This document shows positions 1 through 5,815 of a DNA stretch of 6,029 nucleotides, piece after piece (the stretch's first letter is position 1; the number at the start of each line of letters is the position of its first letter). The notes beneath the pieces were generated by a model, which saw nothing but the letters and a program-made list of their open reading frames with translations, was not told where the DNA came from and searched no databases. A program made the translations under genes and the position numbers. The stretch spans positions 1 to 6,029 of the forward strand of contig JAPPQG010000208.1 in the NCBI GenBank assembly GCA_028816945.1. The letters run 5' to 3'. This DNA is from Alphaproteobacteria bacterium. GTDB taxonomy: Bacteria > Pseudomonadota > Alphaproteobacteria > RS24.

Positions 1-936
1 GGTTAATTTCATAAAGACATTTTCAAGCTTATTACCGCTTGTCTCTAAATCGATAATAGTAATATTGGCGGCGTTGATTTTAGCCAATAAATCGGCAAGT
101 TTTGTTTGGCTTGGATTATAAATGATTTGCAAATCGCCATTTTCAACCACCAGTGCATCATATTCTTGCAAAAGGGGTGGCACTTTATCAAGTGGTTCGC
201 TTGGGCGAATAAGCAGGGTTTTGCGGTCAATGAGGTTTAATAAATTGACCGTTTCATCGCATATAATAAGTGTGCCGCGGTCAATAATTGCAATACGGTC
301 GCAAAGGGCTTGTGCTTCTTCCAAATAATGTGTTGTCAAAACGATTGTAACCCCGCGTGCATTGAGTTCGCGTATATAATCCCAAAGTTGTTGGCGCAAT
401 TCAATATCGACGCCCGCTGTTGGCTCATCCAAAATCAGAATTGGCGGGCGATGCACCATAGATTTAGCAACCAGCAAACGCCGCCGCATACCCCCCGATA
501 GGCTGCGCGCATAAACATAGGCTTTATCTGTTAGTTTTGTAGCGGCTAAAATTTCCATTGTGCGGCGGTCTTTTTTCGGCACGCCATAAAGCCCCGCATG
601 CAATTCCATAGATTCAGCGGGGGTGAAAAATGGATCAAGCGTGAGTTCCTGTGGCACAACCCCAATAGAGGCGCGCGCCTGTCGGGGGTTTTTTTCAATA
701 TCAAAACCCCATATTTCCGCCCGCCCGCTCGTTTTCACCACAAGGCCAGCAAGAATGTTGATAAAAGTCGATTTTCCCGCCCCATTAGGGCCAAGCAGGC
801 CAAAAATAGAGCCACGCGGCACATCTAAATCAATGCCTTTAAGGGCGTGTTTAGGCGGTAAATTGGCCTGCCCCGCATAGGTTTTTTCTAACTTTTGGGC
901 AGTAATCGCATTATCGGGGTGTGGGTGTGGGTTCAT
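1..936 (-). CDS. ABC-2 type exporter ATP-binding protein, YadG-like (C-terminus cut by window edge)
   Basis: Cytoplasmic ATPase of a two-component ABC-2 exporter; it would power a separate membrane permease (YadH type), expected beyond the left edge. The minus frame from ATG 936 is open for 312 codons to base 1. Visible motifs: Walker A GPNGAGKST (residues 49-57), Q-loop VVPQE (Q96), signature LSGGM (146-150), Walker B with ILILDEPTAGVD (166-177) and H-loop TTHYLEEA (H203). The stretch LSGGMRRRL...DEPTAGVDIELR is very close to E. coli YadG as I recall it, and the end KLENVFMKLT is where this family normally finishes, so only a few residues are probably missing. An in-frame TGA (949-951) lies just upstream, which fixes ATG 936 as the first start; a weak GAAAG Shine-Dalgarno precedes it. 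No membrane segments are seen. The family is clear; the substrate is unknown. Divergent from polA. Confidence 0.93.
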   Translation of the reverse strand, partial: MNPHPHPDNAITAQKLEKTYAGQANLPPKHALKGIDLDVPRGSIFGLLGPNGAGKSTFINILAGLVVKTSGRAEIWGFDIEKNPRQARASIGVVPQELTLDPFFTPAESMELHAGLYGVPKKDRRTMEILAATKLTDKAYVYARSLSGGMRRRLLVAKSMVHRPPILILDEPTAGVDIELRQQLWDYIRELNARGVTIVLTTHYLEEAQALCDRIAIIDRGTLIICDETVNLLNLIDRKTLLIRPSEPLDKVPPLLQEYDALVVENGDLQIIYNPSQTKLADLLAKINAANITIIDLETSGNKLENVFMKLT

Positions 937-982
937 CTTGTCTATCTTTCAGTTAAGCCTTATCATAAAGGGCGTATGTCGC

Positions 983-1090
983 AAAGTATAAATTATAAAA
1001 AGTGTAAATTATAAAAAGTGTAAATTATAAAGTGTATAAATTATAAATTGTAAAAAGTATAAATTATAAATTATAAAGCGTAAAATGATA
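983..1090. repeat. AT-rich short tandem array, 16-bp period, in the ABC/polA divergent spacer
   Basis: The 11-mer TAAATTATAAA occurs at 989, 1005, 1021 and 1037 (exact 16-bp spacing), then again at 1060 and 1067 with irregular spacing. The linking bases are AAGTGT, AAGTAT or similar. Each unit carries TATAAA on the plus strand and TATAAT on the minus strand, so the array supplies many -10-like hexamers to both divergent genes. The array fills most of the 176-bp spacer. It may be a regulatory array, or simply a slippage-prone tract. Confidence 0.8.
1048..1077 (+). promoter_or_regulatory. Possible sigma70-type promoter of polA
   Basis: TTGTAA (1048-1053, 4/6 to TTGACA) is followed after 18 nt by TATAAA (1072-1077, 5/6 to TATAAT), about 35 nt upstream of the polA ATG. 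The surrounding array is so AT-rich that chance matches are expected, so this is only the best-spaced candidate. Confidence 0.3.
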
Positions 1091-1100
1091 AACAGGCTTT

Positions 1101-1106
1101 AAGGGG
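1101..1106 (+). promoter_or_regulatory. Ribosome binding site of polA
   Basis: AAGGGG ends 6 nt before ATG 1113. It supports that start, as does the alignment of D13 in the encoded protein with the first metal ligand (D13) of E. coli DNA polymerase I. Confidence 0.7.
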
Positions 1107-1112
1107 TTCATA

Positions 1113-1568
1113 ATGCGTTTAAGCAAAAAAGATCATCTCTATTTAGTGGATGGCTCGACCTATATTTTCCGTGCCTATCACGCTTTGCCACCCTTGACGC
1201 GCAAAAGCGATAAATTGCCCGTTGGCGCGGTGGCAGGGTTTTGCAATATGCTTGTAAAACTCATGGATGATATGGATGCACATGATAGAGGCGCACAAGA
1301 TAGGGATATAAAGTCAAGCCCAACTCATTTGGCGGTGATTTTTGATGCTTCTGGTCGCTCTTTCCGCAATGATATTTTCCCCGATTATAAAGCCAATCGA
1401 GCAGAGGCGCCGGAGGATTTAGTGCCGCAATTCCCACTCATACGCGAAGCTGTTAAAGCCTTTGGTGTCGCCCAATTTGAATTAGAGGGATTTGAGGCTG
1501 ATGATTTAATTGCCAGCTATGCGACACAAGCTGCAAAAAGTGGTGCGAGTGTCACCATTGGGAAATAA
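1113..1568 (+). CDS. polA: DNA polymerase I, N-terminal 5'-nuclease fragment (frame broken by a 73-bp duplication)
   Basis: First 151 codons of polA; the whole locus spans 1113-4173. This part encodes the start of the 5'-3' flap nuclease domain, which removes RNA primers and displaced flaps during Okazaki fragment maturation and repair. Visible family residues: DGSTYIFRAYHALP (D13 metal ligand), VIFDASGRSFRND (D78), the arch segment DYKANR, and GFEADD (E128, D130, D131). The reading ends ...VTI-GK-TAA because a second copy of the GFEADD segment starts at 1561 in the +1 frame. The remaining nuclease ligands (SSDKD and GDSTDN) lie in the downstream frame, so this fragment alone cannot be a working nuclease. 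An insertion rich in Asp and Arg (residues 52-67) precedes VIFD. The start is supported by AAGGGG at 1101-1106. Identity as polA is certain; whether the break exists in the living cell is doubtful. Confidence 0.93.
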   Translation: MRLSKKDHLYLVDGSTYIFRAYHALPPLTRKSDKLPVGAVAGFCNMLVKLMDDMDAHDRGAQDRDIKSSPTHLAVIFDASGRSFRNDIFPDYKANRAEAPEDLVPQFPLIREAVKAFGVAQFELEGFEADDLIASYATQAAKSGASVTIGK

Positions 1569-1633
1569 GGCTGATGATTTAATTGCTAGCTATGCAACAC
1601 AAGCCGCAAAAAGCGGCGCGCGTGTCACCATTG
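1488..1633 (+). repeat. 73-bp imperfect tandem duplication inside polA
   Basis: Unit 1 is 1488-1560 and unit 2 is 1561-1633, matching at 64 of 73 positions by hand count. Both encode ADDLIASYATQAAKSGA(S/R)VTI, but 73 is not a multiple of three, so unit 2 is in the +1 frame and unit 1 runs into TAA at 1566. Of the nine mismatches, five are synonymous third-base changes, one is Ser/Arg, and three cluster in the first nine bases, turning GFEA into GNKA and so replacing the metal-ligand Glu by Lys. Deleting either unit restores one continuous polA frame. Confidence 0.95.
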
Positions 1634-4173
1634 TCTCTTCTGATAAGGATTTAATGCAATTAGTCACCCCGCATATCAATATGTTAGATACAATGAAAGA
1701 TAAGCATATTGGCATTGAAGAAGTTACAGAAAAGTTTGGCGTGCCGCCTGAAAAGGTTATTGATGTGCAAGCTTTGGCAGGCGATAGCACAGATAATATT
1801 CCCGGCGTGCCGGGCATTGGCGTGAAAACGGCTGCTGAATTGATAAATGATTATGGCACATTAGATGATTTATTGGCGCGGGCCGAAGAAATTACACAGC
1901 CCAAACGCCGTGAAAATTTAATCACTTATGCCGACCAAGCGCGTTTGAGCCGCGAACTCGTCACCCTTAAACAAGACGCGCCGCGCCCGATAGATTTTAG
2001 CGATATGCGCTTGCAACAACCAGAACCCGCCGCCTTAATGGGATTTTTGAAAGCGATGGAATTTAATACATTAACCAAGCGCATGGGCAAAAGATATGCG
2101 CTTGACCCGAATGATTTTGAACCCATTGAATTGCCGCAGGACAAATTAGCAAAAAGTAAAACAAAAAATAAGACAGGGGATAAAGCAGGGGACAAAGCAA
2201 AGGATAAACCGCAAAACAAAAAACAAAGCGGGCAGGGCAATAATTATTATGATAGCAATCACTATGAAAATAGTGGCAGTGATAATAGAGAGGAAGTCAT
2301 TAGGGAAATTGCTACCCCTATGCCCCCTATTGCGCCCGCAACTTATGAATGCGTAACAGATAAAGCCATATTGCAAAACTGGATTGAGGCCGCGCAGACA
2401 AGCGGGATTGTGGCGGTGGATACAGAAACCGATGGATTAGATGCTATGGCGTGTCGTCTGGTTGGCATTTCGCTTGCCACAGCGCCGGGGCGCGCTTGCT
2501 ATATCCCGCTTGCGCATGGCCAAAGCGACGGCTTGGCATTGGCTGAACCTGCCCCGCAACAATTATCGCAAGCCGAAGTCGTAAAAGCCCTATCGCCCCT
2601 TTTGGCAGATAAGTCTGTGCTTAAAATCCTGCAAAATGCTAAATTTGATTTGCAAGTGCTAGGGCGGCACGGCTTACATGTTGCCCCGCTTGACGACACA
2701 ATGCTTCTCTCTTATACGCTTGCCGCCGGCCAACACGGCCACGGGCTAGATGAATTAGCGCAACTTTATCTAAACCATACACCGATTGCCATTAAAGATT
2801 TGCTTGGCACAGGAAAAACGCAAATTACATTTGACCAAGTGCCATTAGATAAGGCGACTGCTTATGCGGCCGAAGATGCGGATATTACATTGCGTCTTTG
2901 GCACTGCTTAAAGCGGGAACTTGTGCTTGCGGGCATGGTGAGTGTTTATGAGACGACTGAGCGGCCACTTGTGCCTGTCATTGTTGCTATGGAGGGTTGC
3001 GGGATGCGCATTGACCGCCCTGTATTAGCGCGCTTGTCAGTTGAATTTGCTGAAAAAATGGCGACCATAGAAAAAAAGATTCACACAGTTGCGGGTGAGC
3101 CATTTAATATCGCAAGCCCGCGCCAATTAGGCCATATTTTATTTGACAAAATGAGTTTTGCGGGCGGCAAAAAGACCAAAACGGGCGCGTGGGCGACAAG
3201 TGCCAATATATTAGAAGGGCTGGCCGCACAAGGCCATGACTTACCCGCCCTTGTGCTAGACTGGCGCGCCCTTGCCAAACTTAAATCCACCTATACAGAT
3301 GCTTTGCCTAGTTTTATCCATGCTGAAACGGGGCGGATACATACATCATATGGGCTTGCAGGCACAACAACGGGCAGGCTTGCTTCGTCTGAACCCAATT
3401 TGCAAAACATACCGATTCGCACAGAAGATGGCCGCCGCATTCGCACAGCCTTTATTGCCGAACGCAACCATAAATTAGTCAGTGCTGATTATAGCCAAAT
3501 TGAATTACGCCTATTAGCCCATATTGCCGATATAAAAGTCTTAAAGCAGGCTTTTGCCGATGGGATAGATATTCACAGCCTAACGGCTTCTGAAATTTTT
3601 GGCGTGCCAGTCGCCGATATGCCTGCCGAGACAAGGCGCCGCGCAAAAGCAATTAACTTCGGCATTATTTATGGCATATCCCCTTTTGGCTTAGCCAACC
3701 AGTTGCGTATTCCACAAGGCCAAGCAAGAGATTATATGAAATCCTATTTTGCCAAATTCCCCGGCATTAAAGATTATATGGAAGCAACAAAAGCGCAAGC
3801 CCATGCGCAAACCTATGTGACAACAATTTTTGGCCGCAAAATATATCTAGCGGAAATTAACGCCAAACAACCCGCCCGCCGCGCCTTTGCCGAACGCGCC
3901 GCCATTAACGCCCCGATACAAGGATCAGCCGCCGATATTATCCGCCGCGCGATGATTGCCTTACCCCCTGCCTTAAAGGAGGCGGGCTTAAAAGCGCGCA
4001 TGCTTTTACAAGTGCATGATGAATTGATTTTTGAAGTTGCCAATAGTGAGGTCAAGCCGCTTATTGCTCTTGCAAAAGAGATTATGGAAGCGGCCTGCGC
4101 CCCGCGCCTGGCTTTATCTGTGCCGCTGATTGTCGATGCCAAAGCGGCGCCAAATTGGGATGAAGCGCATTAG
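1510..4173 (+). CDS. polA: DNA polymerase I, main fragment: rest of 5'-nuclease, 3'-5' exonuclease and polymerase
   Basis: Bulk of DNA polymerase I (gap filling, primer removal, excision repair). Order: rest of the 5' nuclease with SSDKD and GDSTDNIPGVPGIG; a Lys-rich linker (about 2143-2300); a proofreading exonuclease with DTETDGLD (2419), NAKFD (2635-2649) and YAAED (2863-2877), all acidic residues kept; and a family A polymerase with motif A SADYSQIE (Asp at 3487), O-helix RRRAKAINFGIIYG (Phe at 3658, Tyr at 3670) and motif C QVHDE (4009-4023). Phe at the position of E. coli F762 is the usual residue. The C-terminus NWDEAH is complete. TTG 1510 and ATG 1519 are formal starts without a convincing Shine-Dalgarno; true translation almost certainly begins at 1113. 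Joined to the N-terminal fragment with one 73-bp copy removed, the product is 995 residues (E. coli 928), the excess mostly linker and N-terminal insertion. If the break is real, only a Klenow-like product could be made. Confidence 0.95.
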   Translation: MPAMRHKLQKVVRVSPLGNKADDLIASYATQAAKSGARVTIVSSDKDLMQLVTPHINMLDTMKDKHIGIEEVTEKFGVPPEKVIDVQALAGDSTDNIPGVPGIGVKTAAELINDYGTLDDLLARAEEITQPKRRENLITYADQARLSRELVTLKQDAPRPIDFSDMRLQQPEPAALMGFLKAMEFNTLTKRMGKRYALDPNDFEPIELPQDKLAKSKTKNKTGDKAGDKAKDKPQNKKQSGQGNNYYDSNHYENSGSDNREEVIREIATPMPPIAPATYECVTDKAILQNWIEAAQTSGIVAVDTETDGLDAMACRLVGISLATAPGRACYIPLAHGQSDGLALAEPAPQQLSQAEVVKALSPLLADKSVLKILQNAKFDLQVLGRHGLHVAPLDDTMLLSYTLAAGQHGHGLDELAQLYLNHTPIAIKDLLGTGKTQITFDQVPLDKATAYAAEDADITLRLWHCLKRELVLAGMVSVYETTERPLVPVIVAMEGCGMRIDRPVLARLSVEFAEKMATIEKKIHTVAGEPFNIASPRQLGHILFDKMSFAGGKKTKTGAWATSANILEGLAAQGHDLPALVLDWRALAKLKSTYTDALPSFIHAETGRIHTSYGLAGTTTGRLASSEPNLQNIPIRTEDGRRIRTAFIAERNHKLVSADYSQIELRLLAHIADIKVLKQAFADGIDIHSLTASEIFGVPVADMPAETRRRAKAINFGIIYGISPFGLANQLRIPQGQARDYMKSYFAKFPGIKDYMEATKAQAHAQTYVTTIFGRKIYLAEINAKQPARRAFAERAAINAPIQGSAADIIRRAMIALPPALKEAGLKARMLLQVHDELIFEVANSEVKPLIALAKEIMEAACAPRLALSVPLIVDAKAAPNWDEAH
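2176..2211 (+). repeat. 12-bp in-frame tandem repeat in the PolA interdomain linker
   Basis: Three 12-bp units (GGGGATAAAGCA, GGGGACAAAGCA, AAGGATAAACCG) encode GDKA-GDKA-KDKP. They sit within a Lys-rich, low-complexity segment that continues into a Gly/Asn/Tyr/Ser-rich part (to about 2300), between the 5' nuclease and the 3'-5' exonuclease. The period is a multiple of three, so copy changes would keep the frame. Confidence 0.75.
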
Positions 4174-4182
4174 CAGGGAGGG

Positions 4183-4293
4183 TATTAGGCATAAGTATTA
4201 GGCATGAATATTAGGCATGAATATTAGGCATGCGTATTAGACATGAGTATTAGACATGAGTATTAGACATGAGTATTAGACATGCGTATTAGG
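4183..4293. repeat. 13-bp tandem array downstream of polA (8 copies plus a partial)
   Basis: Eight full units of consensus TATTAGRCATGAG begin at 4183, 4196, 4209, 4222, 4235, 4248, 4261 and 4274; TATTAGG (4287-4293) is a partial ninth. Units 1-4 have GGCAT, units 5-8 have GACAT, and units 4 and 8 both end in GCG, giving a higher-order 52-bp block repeated twice. The array begins 10 bp after the polA stop. There are no unique spacers, so it is not a CRISPR array. The 13-bp period and in-register stops (TAG) argue against coding. Confidence 0.93.
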
Positions 4294-4502
4294 TAGGGGA
4301 TAGAACAAAAGATAGGGCAGGCAAAGGTTATGAGCGGCCGCGACATACACGCATAAATTAGTATAAATAAATTATCTAAATTATAAGTTGCATTTTTGAG
4401 TGCGCAAAAAAGAATGAAACCAAAATAAGCGCATTAAAAGCTTGCAAACCTACTTATTCGTTGGTAAATAGAAAACATTGTTGTGGGAGGCTATAACAAT
4501 AA
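4294..4502. other. Spacer with no recognised gene
   Basis: About 200 bp between the 13-bp array and the hairpin. It holds an AT-rich stretch (about 4350-4390) in which the 10-mer TAAATTATAA of the polA upstream array recurs once (4377-4386), a GCGGCCGC palindrome (4334-4341), and a weak promoter-like pair TTGCAA (4442-4447)/TAAATA (4465-4470) with 17-nt spacing ahead of the hairpin. I see no coding sequence or known RNA family. Confidence 0.5.
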
Positions 4503-4536
4503 GCTTACCAGTCCTTCTCCTTTTGGGCTGGTAAGC
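4503..4536. terminator. Strong hairpin, 12-bp stem with 10-nt loop; possible terminator or structured RNA
   Basis: GCTTACCAGTCC (4503-4514) pairs with GGGCTGGTAAGC (4525-4536) around loop TTCTCCTTTT. On the plus strand the only non-Watson-Crick position is a U-G wobble (4512/4527). No T-run follows on the plus strand (AAATTGGG), so it is not a textbook intrinsic terminator in that direction; on the minus strand the stem is followed by TTATTGTTAT, only moderately T-rich. The structure is well supported; the function is uncertain. It lies about 330 bp after the polA stop. Confidence 0.55.
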
Positions 4537-4553
4537 AAATTGGGAAACAGGGG

Positions 4554-4621
4554 CTAAGGGACTGGGGGATTAAGGGACTAAGGGATTAGGGGGCTAAGGG
4601 ACTAGGAGGCTAGGGGGCTAA
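4554..4621 (+). repeat. 8-bp G-rich tandem array (CTAAGGGA type) with G-quadruplex potential
   Basis: Eight consecutive 8-bp units run from 4554 to 4617 (CTAAGGGA, CTGGGGGA, TTAAGGGA, CTAAGGGA, TTAGGGGG, CTAAGGGA, CTAGGAGG, CTAGGGGG), then a partial CTAA. Counting the GGGG at 4550, there are eight runs of three or more G on the plus strand; the first seven are separated by loops of 3-5 nt, which meets the usual intramolecular G-quadruplex rule. The array abuts the sel1-like pseudogene, whose leader homology with the intact gene begins in the last units. Confidence 0.88.
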
Positions 4622-4633
4622 ATAAAGCGACCT

Positions 4634-5032
4634 ACGAAAATACAAACTCTAATTCTCGCAATTTGTCCGTTATTTGCCCTTCCTGTTTGGGCCGATGCAG
4701 AAACTTATTATCAAAAAAGAAAGGTGGCTTACGGATTAGATAATTATGACGAAAGAATTAAATGGTTACGCAAAACTGCCGAACGAGAGCAAACCAAAGC
4801 GCGATATGAGCTGGCTTGAGCCTGTGATTATTGCATTGGCATATATAGAATTGACACAAAATCCGCGGCGTGGTGGCGCAAAGTCGCGCCCAAAGCCGCC
4901 CCCAAAACCTCTGCCGGTACACAAAATTTTCTTTGGTCGTATTATGCAAAAGGTGCATTTTTGGCGTCAAATAATAAGACTGCCATTTATTCTCCTCGCC
5001 AAACTCTTAAAAAGGAAATAACCGCCGCCTGA
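4634..5032 (+). pseudogene. Decayed paralogue of the downstream Sel1-repeat gene (no start codon, internal stop)
   Basis: One frame from 4634 to TGA 5030-5032 aligns with the intact protein encoded at 5059. The first 61 residues (TKIQTLILAICPLFALPVWADA onward) match without gaps, with 29 identities by hand, including the signal peptide and WADAE. The position of the intact ATG is ACG (4634-4636), an in-frame TAA (4619-4621) lies just upstream, and the Shine-Dalgarno GGAG is not kept. A TGA at 4817-4819 falls where the intact protein has Trp, a probable TGG-to-TGA change. Beyond it the same frame still shows Sel1-like spacing (SAAWWRKVA, then YYAKG and NNKTAIY), so decay is by point changes, not frameshift. 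It has about 132 codons against 242 in the intact gene, lacking the amplified middle repeats. A 91-residue frame at 4746-5021 overlaps it but has no family features. Confidence 0.82.
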
Positions 5033-5045
5033 CCGCAAGGCTTAA

Positions 5046-5051
5046 TTGGAG
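5046..5051 (+). promoter_or_regulatory. Ribosome binding site of the Sel1-repeat gene
   Basis: TTGGAG ends 7 nt before ATG 5059. The corresponding bases ahead of the pseudogene read AATAAAG, so this signal is one of the differences between the live and dead copies. Confidence 0.65.
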
Positions 5052-5058
5052 CGACGCC

Positions 5059-5787
5059 ATGAAAATACAAAGTTTAATTTTTGCGATTTGTTTAATCCTT
5101 GCCGCGCCTGCTTGGGCCGATGCAGAAAGTGATTTACAAAAAGGCTGGGCCGCTTACGCGTTAGGCAATTATGAAACAACGGTTTACTGGATTCGCAAAG
5201 CTGCTGAACAAGGACATGTTGAAGCACAACTTCATCTAGGTTGGCATTATGTCAGTGGCGAGGGTGTGCCGCAGAATGATAAAGAAGCAGTTAAATGGGT
5301 GCGCAAAGCAGCTGAACAGGGATTAGCCGAAGCACAATTAGTTCTGGGTTTGGCCTATACCGAAGGCGAAGGTGTGCCGCAGAATGATAAAGAAGCAGTT
5401 AAATGGGTGCGCAAAGCAGCTGAACAGGGATTAGCCGAAGCACAATTAGTTCTGGGTTTGGCCTATACCGAAGGCGAAGGTGTGCCGCAGAATGATAAAG
5501 AAGCAGTTAAATGGGTGCGCAAAGCAGCTGAACAGGGATTAGCCGAAGCACAATTAGTTCTGGGTCGGTTCTATGCCGAAGGTGAAAATGTACCAAAGCA
5601 TGATCAAAAGGCTTATATGTGGTTTTTGCTCGCGAAAGCAAATGAAGGTTTGGGGTTCCTAGAATTAGAATCGAACATAGTCAAGGGCGAGGTTAATAAA
5701 TTGGAATCGCGCCTTTCTCGTGCGGAAATAGCGGCCGCACAGGAAGAAGCGGCACAGATACAAGCACAGATTGAAAATAGAAAATAA
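5059..5787 (+). CDS. Secreted (probably periplasmic) Sel1-repeat protein
   Basis: 242 residues. It begins with a Sec signal peptide (MKIQ, hydrophobic LIFAICLILAAPA, predicted cleavage AWA|DAE after residue 20), so the mature protein should be periplasmic. It has a divergent first helical unit (about 24-52), then Sel1 units of about 36 residues at 53-88, 89-124, 125-160 and 161-197, with the pattern AQLxLGxxYxxGEGVPQNDKEAVKWVRKAAEQG. Units 89-124 and 125-160 are identical. The tail (198-242) is charged, Ala/Glu-rich and probably helical. Sel1 units are TPR-like alpha-solenoid repeats that usually mediate protein-protein contacts; no enzyme motif is seen and the partner is unknown. It is the intact member of a tandem pair with the upstream pseudogene. 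Good Shine-Dalgarno; stop TAA. It appears to be transcribed alone, ending convergently with the gene at the right edge. Confidence 0.92.
   Translation: MKIQSLIFAICLILAAPAWADAESDLQKGWAAYALGNYETTVYWIRKAAEQGHVEAQLHLGWHYVSGEGVPQNDKEAVKWVRKAAEQGLAEAQLVLGLAYTEGEGVPQNDKEAVKWVRKAAEQGLAEAQLVLGLAYTEGEGVPQNDKEAVKWVRKAAEQGLAEAQLVLGRFYAEGENVPKHDQKAYMWFLLAKANEGLGFLELESNIVKGEVNKLESRLSRAEIAAAQEEAAQIQAQIENRK
5263..5565 (+). repeat. Perfect 108-bp tandem repeat (2.8 copies) within the Sel1 gene
   Basis: Units start at 5263, 5371 and 5479 (GGTGTGCCGCAG). Units 1 and 2 are identical over 108 bp, and unit 3 is identical for its first 87 bp, diverging after TCTGGGT at 5565. Identity includes third codon positions, so the expansion is recent or kept uniform by conversion. 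The period is exactly 36 codons, one Sel1 unit, so gain or loss of a unit keeps the frame. Confidence 0.95.
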
Positions 5788-5815
5788 TTGAAATTATAGG
5801 TTGTATTCTGTGTGG

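Noticed and set aside
122..880. Plus-strand open frames of 63-85 codons near the left end
   Set aside because: They lie opposite the ABC ATPase coding strand, whose Walker and signature motifs are unmistakable.
1590..2376. Minus-strand open frames of 75-104 codons over polA
   Set aside because: They are antisense shadows of the polA coding frame, with Leu/Phe/Cys-rich translations of the Lys-rich linker and no ribosome binding sites.
4183..4293. CRISPR array
   Set aside because: Units are 13 bp and directly abutting with no unique spacers; no cas genes are nearby.
4330..4356. Tiny ORF (ATG to TAA, 8 codons) with AAAGG upstream
   Set aside because: Spacing to the AAAGG is only about 2 nt and eight codons are too few to judge; nothing supports translation.
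4817..4819. TGA aligned with Trp, suggesting TGA could be read as tryptophan
   Set aside because: polA, the ABC gene and the live Sel1 gene use TGG for Trp with no in-frame TGA, and this copy also lacks a start codon and Shine-Dalgarno; nonsense decay is simpler.
4746..5021. 91-residue plus-strand open frame, basic and proline-rich in the middle
   Set aside because: It lies in a different frame over the Sel1 pseudogene, has no good ribosome binding site and shows no family pattern; the pseudogene frame explains the sequence better.
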